The notes beneath the pieces were generated by a model. The model did no database searches and was not told the DNA's origin. It saw nothing but the letters and a program-made list of their open reading frames with translations. 59,009 bases of DNA, taken from Scleroderma bovista (taxonomy: Eukaryota > Basidiomycota > Agaricomycetes > Boletales > Sclerodermataceae). The first letter of the stretch is position 1. Each line of letters begins with the position of its first letter. Location: contig JAYMGJ010000355.1 in assembly GCA_037178675.1 (NCBI GenBank), positions 1 through 59,009 of the forward strand, read 5' to 3'. The position numbers and the translations under genes were made by a program. Shown in pieces: positions 9,919 through 21,995 of the stretch.

Positions 9919-11522
9919 ATGGGTCTTTGGTCGTGGTACAAGTGTCCGGGGCGCCTGGTGACCTTGGCCATCATACATGGACTTGCACAGTCTCAGAGCC
10001 TTTCCAGAACCGACATCAACGTCGTCAGCTGGAGACTTGCAGAAGGTGCAACGCATAGGTGACTGTTCCCTTCCATGTATAACAGAAATAATTCACCCAC
10101 CGTTCACCAGCTGGGAGCACGGTACACGCGCACAAGCACTTCTAGAGCTCAACGCCCCCTTGTATTCTGTGTTTTCCGCGACGCCAATACCCCCACCCCC
10201 AGAGGTTCCTTCCGACCTCACCGGTCCGCTCAGCGATGTCTTTACCATCGCGCACACCATTGTCGCCAACCGCCCCTACTCAAATGGTAACATCACCGGT
10301 CCCCAACCCCTTTTAAGCGATGGCTCTGCTGGCGACCCCGCGAGTATCGGTGTACCAGTCCTTCTTGCCAACTGGACGGGACAGGAACACGTAGATGGAC
10401 TGGATTATGCTGGGGCAGCGCGGGATCAGCTCGAGTTCCTCCTCACGAATGTCCCTCGAACAACCGATGGCGCTATTTCGCACCGAACAGATCAAACACA
10501 ACTTTGGTGAGTGAGGAAGACTGTGTGAATCCCCACTTTTGACTGCTTCCACCTAGGAGCGACTCGGTGTATATGGTCCCGCCATTTCTTGCGTACTATG
10601 GTGCCATGACGGGAAACCAGACGCTACTACAGGAGGCGTACAATCAAATAAAGTTATATCGCAAGTATCTTCGAGATAAAAGTACCAATAATATCTGGAA
10701 ACATATTCAACTTGGTTCGTTTGGCACGGACGATGGTCATTGGTCTACAGGTGTGCACATGCTACCCTGAAGTTGTATTAGCATTTGACGTACGCAATAC
10801 CTGTCAGGAAATGCATGGGCAGCGGCGGGGATGCTTCGTGTGCTGAGCACAATCAAGCAGTCGGAGTTTGCTAGCTCGATGAAATCACAGCAAAGGGATC
10901 TCGCCAACTGGGTACAGGAAATCCATGACGGAATGTATCTGCACCTTGTACGCACAAACTGTCTTTGATTCCCGCAGATGGGTGATGAGAGATATTTTAA
11001 CAGGATCCCAGCGGGCTCTTCCACAACTATGCCGACGACCCGACGACGTTCATGGACGCATCTTCGACCGCTTTGCTGGCGAGCACTGTCTACCGTCTCT
11101 TCCTCCTTTGGGGTGTGCACAAGCATCTACCCGCCGCAGAGCTTTGTAGAAGAGCACTCTCTGCACCCACAGGGTCCACTGTGGATGTCTCGATGTCACT
11201 AGTTTCGTCCGTCTCTGACTATACCCCAACATCTTCATCACCACCCCCATCGTCAACGGCGTCGGGTACACCAGACAAGCTCCATTTTACCTGGGACGGG
11301 TGGCTCACTCCGGTCGTCGATCCATATGGTTTTTCGGATCAGGGGCAGGCCAGCCCCGAGGGCCAAGCCTTCATTCTTGCTATGCACGCTGCATGGCGTG
11401 ATTGGGTAGAGGATGGTTCTCAGGGAGCGAACGACGCTGTGGACACAGTTTCTCCCTCAGGCTCCAGGACAGTCGTGCAGGCTTTGGCGGCTGGGATTAT
11501 CCCTTTCGTGCTGGAGATGTAA
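9919..11522 (+). CDS. Secreted six-hairpin glycosidase (GH105/GH88-like)
   Basis: Five exons (9919-10058, 10111-10506, 10557-10750, 10808-10947, 11004-11522) join in consistent phases through 49-57-nt GT-AG introns to give 462 residues. The start at 9919 is chosen because it opens a signal peptide (MGLWSWYKCPGRLVTLAII, then GLAQSQ) and leads through the first intron into RLAEGATHSWEHGTRAQALLEL. Further motifs are HRTDQTQLWSDSVYMVPPFL, the DDGHWSTGNAWAAAGML region and GLFHNYADDPTTFMDASS. These match the (alpha/alpha)6-barrel hydrolases related to unsaturated rhamnogalacturonyl hydrolase, which remove 4,5-unsaturated uronic acid from pectin fragments outside the cell. The segment PTSSSPPPSSTASG is a glycosylation-type linker. 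The exact substrate is not settled by sequence. Confidence 0.83.
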
Positions 11523-11821
11523 TGATCCGCGGACTCATTAGAATTTCTGAATTGTGCCAAAAGGTATTCATTGTAATAAGTTTGGTTACTTCTACGAGGA
11601 TCAGATACACCTCAGTCTGATTATCGTAATTAATGAAAGTTGTATGAACATATCAGTGTATATATCATATATTCACCTATGGGGCTTGCGAACAAATGTG
11701 CTGAGCACGGCTTGAACTAGGCTCCCATCATCCATTTGGGTGATCTTCATTCATGCTGTTCACACCGACTTCATATGGGTAGAGACCTTCCCGGGTGTTA
11801 TACAGGTCGGATGAGCCCTCT
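11523..11821. other. Convergent 3' flanks
   Basis: This is presumed 3' untranslated sequence of the glycosidase and the DUF262 gene, AT-rich around 11620-11680. I see nothing else in it. Confidence 0.6.
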
Positions 11822-14800
11822 CTAACCGGGCCTTCCCCGCCCGCGACCTGGACGCCCTCCCCTTTGGTGGGGAGGCAAATCCCGCTCACGTCCCCACGAG
11901 CCTCTTAAATCGCTGTCTCGCTCTCTCTCCCAGCCTCTTCCGCTACCGTAGTTACTATCGTACCCGCCTGTAGGTCGTCGTTCGTCCAAACTCTGTCGCC
12001 TCTCCGGTGCGGTGTTGTGCGAGAGTCTATCACTCTCTGGGTATGATCCTCCGCTAATGGAGGAGGCACGGGGGGGTTTAAGTGAGTATGAAACCCGCGG
12101 GCGGGCAGGGAGGGCATGCGAATGGGAGCCTTGGGCTGACACAGGACTATCCGCGCGGGGGACATGTTGTTGGGCTAGGAAACTGGGGCCCGTAGGCGGC
12201 GGTCGTGGTGGGAGCGCATGGTTACCTTGGAAACTCCCACTTGACTGCTGCTGCACGGGAGTCTGTGTCAGGGTGGGAGGGTACCCGGGAACGGGTGGAG
12301 GTAGGGGTGGTTGAGCCAATCGAGGAACCGATGGTGGGGGACGTTGTAGAGACAGGGGGGGTTGCAGAGGCGGGGGATACTGCAGAGACGGGGGATACTG
12401 CGGAGGCGGGGGGTGCTGTGGCGGCGGGGGATACTGCGGGGGTGGGGGGTGCTGTGGAGGCGGGGGCTGTGGGGGGTACTGCGAAGGGTCCAGGCGCGAA
12501 GTCGAAGGTTTGGGTGGTAAGGGGTGTACAGGATTACCACTTGAACTTACCAAGGCGCCAGACAATCCGTTGGTCAACAAATGTGGTTGCCCAAAGGAGC
12601 TCGATACTGGCGTACTTGGTCGGGCCACTTGGTTGGACTGATTTCCACCATTGGAGCCGACAAGTGCGGCCTTTGCTGCCCTTATGGGTGCCAATCTGTC
12701 CATGAATGACGACTGAGTAACTGGGCTTTGTACTGAAGGAGATTGAGATGGGGCAGGAAATGAAGGTATCATAGGCTCCGCTTTGATAGCTGGAGCGGTA
12801 GAAATGGAGATCGAATGCGAAGGTTTAGACAACGCCGGTGGGGGTTGTGGGACTGGAGGCTGATATACAGGCGGTTGTTTGGTGGTCGAATCTACGACCG
12901 GAGCAGGAGGCTTGGGTATCAGTTGTCTCGCTGGAAGCTTGGGTGTTGGCCTCGCGGAGGGCTTTGGTGTCGATTGCTTCGAGGATTCTGCAGATGCAGT
13001 GGCCGCTGTCGATTTGCGTGATACAGTGGTCCGCGACTTCGTTGCCGCAGTGGCAGTTACTGTAGGCGGCGAAGTCTTCTTCGCAGGAACCTGCTTGGTC
13101 GACTTGGATGCTAACATATTCCAATCTTTAAATAGACAATATTTTGACCCAAGGTACTGACTGACCTGTTTTCGCAGCAGTTGAATTAGAAGACTTTGCG
13201 GCGGGCACCTTTCGAGGAGGCGGTTCTGAGTCTGATTCATCATCATCAGTCTCAGTAGGACGCTTTCGCTTGGCAGATGGCTTGAGCTCTCTTGTGGCGA
13301 TTGTTGCAGGTATATCACCTTTGCCATCCTTCTTGAGCGCGGACACTTTGAGTCGTTTATTCACGAAGTCGTACATGAGCTTTGTCACTCGAGAATTGGA
13401 TCGAATGTCCTTTTCCGAGGCACGGACGTCCTTGCGCATCTGCTCAATGGCGGACGAGAGTTGAGTGAGAGAAAGTGATGACTTCTTTAAATAAATCAGT
13501 ACACCAGTCATCACGAACTCGATGGGGGAAACACGTGTCGGTTGGTTGAAAGAGCTGCTGTAGCGTTTGTCGCGTGCGAGAATGAGAAAGATGCGAAAGG
13601 TGTCTTGGAGGTCTATTATGAGACTTTTCTTCACGGGGTCCGTGCCGTGTAGCCACTTCTCGAGACTCTTTGGGTGGGGAATGGACGGTTTTGGATAGCT
13701 CTCGATGAGGTAGCCAATGGTAGCGAGACATTGGAAGTCCCGGCCGCGAGCATGTCCCCAGTCAAGGTAGCCTTCGAAACCTTCCTCGCCCAAGATTTGA
13801 GATTGGATATCGCGGATGACGGTAGGCCAGGGACCAACGATAGCTTGTAGCCGTTCTGGATGTCGAGAGAGTGAGAATACGTGGTGGACCAAAGAAATGC
13901 GAGAATGTACCTGCGGGTGTCAATGCGACACCAAGTTGGACCCGCTGTGGAAAAGTCAGGAAATTCAAGGCGAGAGGGGATACAAACGCACCTGAAAGAT
14001 CTCGCGTTCTTGGTTATCATTGAGGTCGGAGTACTCGACACAGACGATTTGCTTGTTTGCAAAGATGGCTCGGAGGGGTGCGGGAAGGACTTTCCCCCTG
14101 GGATGTGATGCGCTTGCTTTATACCACACCTTCTCATTGGTATACCTTAAGAGGCAGGTTAGATATGCAGGGGTGGTGCACAAGTGGCATAGCTCACGAG
14201 TCTCTGTCTGTTAACGCCCAGTGGGAGTCAGATTAGCTTCCTTAAAGAGGAGTTACGACTGACGACATATCTGTGGGTAGGCATGATCAGGAACGCACTG
14301 CAGGTATCAGACGTGGAACCAACCTGTCCATCAATGAATCTGAAGTATGAAGCGAGTGAGGAGATGGGTGCGAGCTGAGAGCGTGGGCACGGACCTCTGT
14401 ATTGAAGTGAGACGTTGCTTTCCATCGATGCAAGTCCGAAGCTCGCTCCCGTCCTCCTGGGTGGAGACAGCTGAGGGGACCTGTTCAGGGCATGCATAAC
14501 CGAAGAGAGAAACGCAGACTGACCAAAAATGATGGGCGGCATGTAATAGTTGCGGAGAATTGAATCAATGAGACCGATCTGCTTTTCTTCGTTCCATACG
14601 ACATCTGTGAGCAAGTGGGTGAGTTCCCTGGCTAGTTTGCAGCAACAGGAAACATGCCTCGCTGGTATTCTGGGTCGAGATCTATAGAATTGTCGATTAT
14701 CTGGTCTAAATCGGACTTGTGAGCGCTCAGAGCAGGCATGAGGCATGGGTGGACATACCATACAGTGATTTTGCCGTGTATTGGGTCGTGCGAGGCGGGC

Positions 14801-14927
14801 GCAGCACATTTGTGATTTTGTACTGCTTGGGTAACTTGTTTGATTTTTGAGACTTGGTGGCAGGCTGATAGTGCTCGTCTTCTGAAGAGGAGAGCTCTGT
14901 GAGGTCTGAAAAGTCTGAGAGCGACAT
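11822..14927 (-). CDS. DUF262 (GmrSD-like) domain protein with proline-rich, RG-rich tail
   Basis: Eleven exons: 14927-14759, 14705-14658, 14604-14524, 14470-14395, 14339-14324, 14270-14264, 14207-14198, 14145-13992, 13944-13911, 13855-13166, 13110-11822; 857 residues. The DUF262 domain, related to the ParB/sulfiredoxin fold of the GmrS nuclease subunit, shows LYDQIIDNSIDLDPEYQRDVVW, IDGKQRLTSIQRF (DGKQR at 115-119), CVEYSDLNDNQEREIFQRVQLG and DWGHARGRDFQCLA, all in the usual order. These motifs fix the splice sites, including 7- and 10-nt micro-exons (ICHRDSYTNEK across the junctions) and a GC-AG intron at 14605-14657. The second half is Lys/Ser/Pro-rich, with repeated PPPQ/YPPP units and an Arg/Gly end (GGRPGRGRGRPG), which suggests nucleic-acid binding. 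The family is expanded in Agaricomycetes and its role there is not known to me. Confidence 0.87.
12300..12475. repeat. G-rich minisatellite coding the YPPPPQH repeats
   Basis: The plus strand carries imperfect units of about 18 nt built on GGGGGATACTG and GGGGGTGCTG. On the coding minus strand they give alternating PPPPQY and PPPPQH units. The G runs on the non-template strand could form quadruplexes. Confidence 0.75.
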
Positions 14928-15221
14928 GGTCCTCCAAGTCCGGCACGCTGCGGGAAACGCGCATTTTGGAAAAAATTCCCAGCTCCGATCGGGTAATTTG
15001 GAGCAAAAAATGTACTCGGTGTGCTCACACAAGTGCACCACTGCGTCGCTCGAGCACCCAGAGGTCGACGACGAGGACAGCGCACTCCCATCACGGCGAT
15101 TCCCCGGAGAAAATAGTTCCTTCCCAGCCATTTACTAGAGCCAGCTGGGCAAACCTTATCCGTCACGTGCCAACTCGTGTATTCACACCGCATCGCGTCG
15201 CGTCTCGTCAAACCACAAAGG
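14928..15221. promoter_or_regulatory. Shared divergent promoter region, DUF262 / SMC2
   Basis: There are 294 bp between the two start codons. No clear TATA box is visible, which is common for fungal housekeeping genes. Confidence 0.5.
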
Positions 15222-18200
15222 ATGCGGATAGAGGAACTCATCATTGAAGGCAGGGAACACACGCCCAGGAGATATACCGACTAATGTCTCGACAGGATTC
15301 AAGTCGTACCCTGTACGCACTCAGATTACGGGATGGGATCCGTCGTTCAATGCCATCACGGGTCTCAATGGATCTGGCAAGTCCAACATCCTCGACGCCA
15401 TATGTTTCGTGCTTGGGATCACGAATATGACACAGGTGCGTGCGCAGTTCATTGGATCCCCCTGTGATGGTCATACTCTTTCAGATGCGTGCACAAAATC
15501 AACAAGACCTCATCTACAAGCGAGGCCAAGCAGGCGTCACCAAAGCGAGCGTCACCATCGTCTTCGACAACTCCGATCGTGAACGGAGCCCAGTGGGGGT
15601 GGAGCACCTCAAGCAAATCACTGTCACTCGTCAGGTTCGTTATTAGGTTCGTAACTATACCTAACTGACGATCTAGCCTCTCGTAGATCGCGCTTCCCAA
15701 CATATCCAAGTACCTCCTCAACGGCCACAAGTCTACCCAACAAAGTATCCAGAACCTCTTCCAGAGCGTCCAGCTTAATATCAACAATCCCAACTTCCTC
15801 ATCATGCAGGGCCGCATTACCAAGGTGCATTTCTATATCCCCCTTCCTTACACATCACTCTTACATACGCTCCTCAGGTCCTCAACATGCGCCCACAAGA
15901 GATCCTCGGCATGGTCGAGGAGGCTGCCGGCACCCGCATGTTTGAAGATCGCAAGGACAAGGCAAAGAAAACCATGTCCAAGAAAGATAAACGGGTGCAA
16001 GAGCTTAGGTCTATTCTCGCAGAAGAGATCACCCCAAAACTCGACAACCTGCGTGCAGAGAAGCAGCAGTTCCTCGCTTGGCAGAAGGAGCGCGCTGAGC
16101 TGGAGCGCATAGGGCGTGTACTCAGGGCGTATGAGTGGACAATGGCCACAAGACGCGTCCAAACTGTGGACGACGAGATTGAGCAAAAGAAAGCGGAGCA
16201 CGCCGGGCTGGACAAGTCAAAGAAGAAGCTGTTGAAGGACCTCAAACTTGCGGAGAAGGAGCACGAGGACGTCAAGGCAAGGCGCGAGGCTGAGCTACGG
16301 AAGGGTGGAAAGCTAAAGAAGCTGGAGGAGGAAGTTGCCGAACTCGAGAAGGAGCTCGTCAAGTTCCAGACTCAGGTTGATCTTGCGAATGGGAACATCG
16401 CCGACGAGAAGAAGAGTATAGCAAATGACCAAGAACAACTTCAGGAACTACAGGCGGCATTGGAGGAGAAACGGGCCCAGGTAAAGTCTGTTGAGGAGGC
16501 ATACCAAGAGGTGAAGAAGAAGTCCGACGCTACGCAGGCGGCGCTGTCTAACTCGGAGGAGCTGTTGCAAAGCCTGCTTACCGGCCTCTCGTCCTCGAAC
16601 ACAAACAACTCAGGTGGCGGGTACATGGGTCAGCTGGCAGATGCAAAAGCCCGTCAGGCACAAGGATCTGTAGAGGAAGAGCAGAACCGCATGAAGCTCT
16701 CGATGAACGAAAAGGAGCTCAGAGCAACTGAGGCAAAACGGAAAGAGTTAGAGAAAGACGCACACCAGGGCCAGCGCAACCTCGCCAACATGAAGGCTCA
16801 CGTGAACAAGCTCAAGCAGCAGCTTGCAGCTTGCGGATGGAGCGCGGAACAGCAACAGGCGAGCGAGACTGACCTTCGCTCGGCGAGAGAACAAGCACGC
16901 CAGCTGACAGAAGTGAGTGTAAATGTCTGATTTGTATGACGAAACTGCCAACTTCTCCCTCATAGGAGCGCGACATGGTAAAGCAACGCCTCTCGTCTCT
17001 CTCGTTTGACTACACACCGCCCCACGCTAACTTTGACCGATCCAAAGTCAAGGGGCTCGTTGCGACTTTAACGTCGATCCCACCCGAACATCTGAACAAG
17101 GCAACGGCGTTGGAAATCGCGGCAGGTTCCAAGCTGTACAATGTCGTCGTGGAGGACGAACGTGTCGGCAAAGAACTCCTCCAGCATGGAAAGCTCAAGA
17201 AACGCGTGACGATCATCCCTCTGAACAAAATCAATGCATTTACGTTGTCTGCACAAGTGTGTTGGCGTCCTCGTCCTTCTTCCTCGCCCGTCTCACCTCT
17301 CATCACAGAAACTCGCCCATGTCTCTCAACTTTCAGCGGACAAGGCCCATCCCGCCCTCTCCCTCATCGGTTACCCTCATGAAGTAGCCCGCGCCATGTC
17401 CTATGTGTTTGGCGACACCATTGTCTGCGCGGACGCTCAGACGGCCAATGCGGTCACCTTTGGTGCCAAGGTTCGCTCCGTCACGCTTGCGGGGGACCAG
17501 TACGATCCCTCTGGCACACTGAGCGGCGGTGCGGCACCGAGTGGGAACGGGGTTTTGACGCGCGTGCAGGAGCTGGTAGAGGCAGAGAGGAAGGCTGGGG
17601 AGGCGCAGGGCCGTCTAAGAGAACTAGAGAGGGGGGAGGAGGCAGGGAGGGAAAGGAGAGAGAAGTGGAGGGCCCTGCAACGTGAGCTGGAGATCAAAGA
17701 GCACGAGACAAAACTGGTGGAGGATCAGATTGGAGGGAGCGATGCCGCGAGGGTGGGTACCATCTCCTCTCTCTGAAAGAAAGATGGCATTTTCATGACC
17801 CGTAGCTTGACTCGGATATTGAGAATCTCAAGAACACCATTGTGGAGTTGCAAAATACCGTCAAGGCCGCGGTAGAAAAGCAGAAGGCAGCAGAGGATGA
17901 TGTGAAGAAATTCGAGAAGGACATGCACGAGTTCAAGAATAACAAAGAGGGCAAGATCACCGAGCTTAAGGTGACAATCTTTCTTTTGCTGGTCCTTGGG
18001 GTGGATTGCTCATTAGGAATATAGGGCGAGATCTCAAAGCAAAAGAATGCGCTACAGAAACAATCGGTCGTCGTCAAGACCCGACAAAAGGAGCACCAGA
18101 CGGCCGTCCTCGAGTTCGGTGAGCCACCACTCTTTCCTCGGATGATCTCATTTACTTATCATCTTTGCGATAACTCTTACAGAACAAATGGAAAAAGATA

Positions 18201-19604
18201 TCACAAGTGCCGAGGAGTCGATCACGCAGGCAAACGCACACATAGATAAACTGCAAAGGGATGTAAACAAGTTGCTGGGGAAAGTCAAGGAAATCGAAGT
18301 GTGTTTCCCTTACGTCTGTCGATGTTATATTTTTTATTTTACCGTATACATGTATAGGCCAAACATGCACGCTCCACTGCCCTCCTCAACGCCGAAAGAG
18401 CAACCCTCACAGAATTCGACACAAAACTACAATCCCTGGAAGAGTCCATGCGCGCGTTCAAGGATGGTGTGTCCGACGCAGAGTTTGCTATGAAGAAAAT
18501 CGACCTTGATGTCACGCAACTGGAGAAGGAAAAGGTAGCTCAGGCCGGTTTTGTTGAGAGGTTGGAGAAGGGATATGAGTGGATCAGAGAGGAGTGTGGG
18601 TGAGTGATCGGTCAGCTACCTAATTTTCATCGAGGCTAAATGTATGCATATGCAGGTCATTCGGCAAGCCAGGGACGCAGTATGATTTCGCCCAACTTGA
18701 CATCGATGCGCTTCAAACAAAGGCAGGTGAGTTGGAGGAAAAACAGAGGGGTACGAAGAAGAAGGTGAATCCCAAGGTCATGAACATGATCGACACGTAT
18801 GTAAAACACGCTCTGAGTGGTTCTTTGTATTCTCAACGATGCGTTTTTTCTCAGGGTGGAAAAGAAAGAGACAGAAGTGAACAAGATGCTTACAACTGTC
18901 TTGAAGGACAAGGAAAAGATTGAGGCGACGATAGAGGAGCTCGACCGATACAAACGGGACGCCCTTGAGAAGACGTGGGAGAAGGTTGACGGGTATGTGT
19001 CTTTTATCATGTACAACATACCGATATCTCGTTTACTATTGGTGTGTGCGTGTCATCTAGTGATTTTGGCGGGATATTTGCGGAACTACTACCGGGCAAC
19101 TTTGCGAAACTACAGCCACCGGAGGGTCAAGATCTGATGAATGGCTTAGAGGTGAAGGTCCGACTTGGGAGCGTATGGAAGCAAAGTTTGACCGAGCTGA
19201 GTGGGGGACAACGGTGTGTATTCATAGACTTACCAGGTCATGTGGATATACTGATGCGTGGGTGCAGGTCACTGATTGCGCTATCATTGATTATGGCGCT
19301 TTTGCAGTTCAAGCCCGCACCCATGTACATTCTGGATGAAATCGATGCGGCTCTTGATCTGTCACATACGCAGCATATTGGGCAGCTTTTCCGGACACGG
19401 TTCAAGGGGGCGCAGTTTATCGTTGTGTCGCTGAAGGAGGGGCTGTTTACGAATGCGAATGTGCTGTTCAGGACCAGGTTTAGGGATGGGACGTCGATTG
19501 TGGAACGGACTGCGGATCGGTCAGGGTCGGCGTTGTACAACGGGAGTGGACAAGATGGAGAAGGTCACGATGAAGGGACACGGAGAGGGGCCAGGCGGAG
19601 ATGA
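15222..19604 (+). CDS. SMC2: SMC2, condensin core ATPase
   Basis: Fifteen exons encode 1,203 residues, close to the usual 1,170-1,200: 15222-15249, 15296-15435, 15485-15634, 15687-15824, 15878-16912, 16966-17256, 17309-17752, 17806-17970, 18025-18118, 18183-18298, 18358-18599, 18656-18796, 18855-18992, 19061-19213, 19268-19604. The N-terminus ([20 protein letters not shown]) is diagnostic for SMC2. Walker A GLNGSGKS is at 32-39; the hinge is about 515-680 with GGA-type glycine motifs and long coiled coils either side; the ABC signature LSGGQR is at about 1087-1092 and Walker [12 protein letters not shown] around Asp1115-Glu1116. With SMC4 and kleisin subunits it compacts mitotic chromosomes. 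The first intron (15250-15295) starts with GC instead of GT. No lesion is seen. Confidence 0.96.
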
Positions 19605-19828
19605 GTACGCTGTATTAGAGTTGCACTGTATATTATGGATCATTGGTGTACACTAGTTTGAAGAGTGCGCTTGATCTCGGGGTCGTGTGGCAGCTTCAAG
19701 CCAGCATGGAGGAACAAGTCGAGACAGGATGCTTCGGCCTTGTCCGAAGCCAGGGCCTTGTGCACACAGGCAAGTGGCGGTCTAAGCTTGACCTAAAACA
19801 TAAACCCAGCTATCACTACAAGCCGAAG

Positions 19829-21872
19829 ATGGGCAGTAAGAGTAAGGCATGTATTCGTTCATGAAGATAATGCTCAGCAGTAATCCAGAATCCCACAAAG
19901 CAACTGTACCACAGAAATCTAGTGAGTACAAGCGTGGCTGCAATGCACAAATCTTGATCGGCAAGGTGTATCTGGCCTTTAGAACTCAAGAGGGATCCTG
20001 GTATCCCCAAACTCCCTGATCTCAAACTCCGGAATGCGGAAAAGCAGAAGGCTCATGCGGTACGCTGTAATCTCGATGCTGCAGTAGCATGATGTCATTT
20101 TGATTTTTTTATCTTCGTCGACAGGCACATCTATCTGCTCTCTCAGACACTGACGCAATGATGGCCTCCGAGCCTACATTATCCTCGCTAGCAATGCTCG
20201 CGTCTGCAGCGGAGAAAGAACACGTCAATTTTGAATCCAGTGGCTCCAGATCCACCGAAAAGACGAAAGAACAACTCCGGAGATATTATGTGCGGGAACT
20301 ATATAAAGTCATAGATGAAAGCGACATAATAATTCACGTCCTCGATGCCCGCGATCCCGAAGGATGTCGGAGTCGGCTTGTGGAAGAAGAGGTCAGGAGG
20401 CGGGAAAGTGAGGGAAAAAAACTTGTCTTTGTACTGAATAAAATAGGTGCGACGTTCGCTTTAAATCGATCTCGACTTCTCACTACGTTGCAGATCTCGT
20501 ACCCAGAGAAAATGCTCAGCAGTGGCTACGATATCTACGGCACTCGACACCCACTCTTCCCTTTCGTTCCGCGTCATCTAATGAGAGGTCTCATTTATCA
20601 TCTTCCACCGCTCCGTCTCTCCTACGGCTCCTCAAAGCCTATAAACCCGCGTCGCAAAGTATTACGGTTGGCGTCGTTGGCTTCCCAAACGTTGGTAAGA
20701 GTAGTCTTATCAACTCCCTCAAGCGCTCCAAAGTCTGTCGTTTTGCTATACGTTCGTCATACGACTTAACGTCTATTCTTAGGTTTGCGCAGTCGCAGCG
20801 CAAGCTGGACACACGAAAACGGTCCAAACGGTCCAGCTTGAGCGTGGGATCAAGATTATCGACTCCCCTGGTGTGGTATTTGACGAGGAGGACCTTGAAT
20901 CGAACTTAGGCCAGCGACAAAAAGGAAGTATATTACTCCGAAACGTAATCAAGGTCGAGGATATCGAGGATCCCATAGCAATCGGTGGGTCATTGTCGTG
21001 TTTATGGCTATCTTTTAATCTAGTTTCCACCTAGTGGAGGTCATCCTTGCGCGAACCGCAGCCGAGACATTGCGGAAGATCTATAACCTTCCGGAATTCT
21101 CTTCCACGCTAGAGTTCCTAACAATGTTTGCCTTAAGTGGTGGGCGACTACTCAAGGTAAGAGGTAGGGGCATACTGCCATTATATACAAGCGCTCAACA
21201 CATAACTAGGGCGGAACCCCTAATCTTCTGTCCGCCGCTCGCCAAGTCCTCATGGATTGGAATCACCAAAAAATACCCTATTACTCAACGCCGCCCGCGG
21301 TGCATCCGTCCTCCATTCCCTCGACAGTTACAAATGCTAGCAGTGAGCACATATCTCCGGGTGCAGAGAACGTCGGGAAAGCACAAATTGTGTCGGGATT
21401 CTCCAAACCATTCGAATTAGCGGGCCTTTTCGGAGCTGCTGATGCAGGCGCCTTTGGTAACGAACCAAACACAGAGGAAATGGACGTGGCGGGGGTTGTG
21501 GCAGCTCCCGAAGCATCCGAGATGATCATTGATGAGGCTACGGCTACGTGGATCCCTCAGAAGAGGGGGCGATCACCATCTTGTGGAAGTGAACAGGCTC
21601 CTGCGCAGACCCAAAGGCAGACTTTTGATGCTCCAGCAACACGCATGCCAAAGCGGTTTAGGCGAGCCAAGGACTTGTCTGCATACGAAGAAGCTGCTTC
21701 ACGAAGCCATCCATTGAACAGGAAGACACTAAAGAAAGACGCCAGGCGGGCGAGACGAGCAGCTGCGAAGTTGCAGAGCTGTATGCGACAGGCTTCCGGC
21801 ATGGAAGTTGATAACCTAGGGGAGACGTTTATTGCTGGAGTGGGGACCAATACGGAGATGTTGCATCTATAA
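19829..21872 (+). CDS. NUG1: Nucleostemin/NUG1-type nucleolar GTPase
   Basis: Eight exons (19829-19841, 19889-19921, 19983-20059, 20125-20446, 20494-20732, 20783-20984, 21035-21156, 21210-21872) encode 556 residues. The GTPase motifs are in circularly permuted order, the mark of the YlqF/nucleostemin family: G4 LNKID (about 145-149) comes before G1 GFPNVGKSS (211-219) and G3 DSPG (255-258). The family is needed for 60S ribosome assembly and export. The N-terminus is short (MGSKKSHKATVPQKSKLKRDPGI across three exons) and basic; the 13-nt first exon is inferred only from phase and good splice sites, so the start is the least certain part. The region DWNHQKIPYYSTPP and a Lys/Arg-rich tail (KDARRARRAAAK) are typical. 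It could also be named GNL3 or Grn1 in other systems. Confidence 0.9.
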
Positions 21873-21995
21873 CTTGGGAAGCTCATATTATGTTTTAAGT
21901 GTGACGAAACTTCCGACGAATTACAGATGGAATTAACGAAATAGTCGAAACACAATGCTCCGTACAAACTCCATATCCTAACATGCACCACAGAT

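Noticed and set aside
12205..12705. 166-codon plus-strand frame rich in Gly, Ala, Val and Glu
   Set aside because: It is the complement of the proline-rich part of the DUF262 gene; its repetitiveness comes from the minisatellite.
15874..16362. 162-codon minus-strand Ser/Phe-rich frame
   Set aside because: Antisense to the SMC2 coiled coil; Glu/Lys codons read backwards give Ser/Phe.
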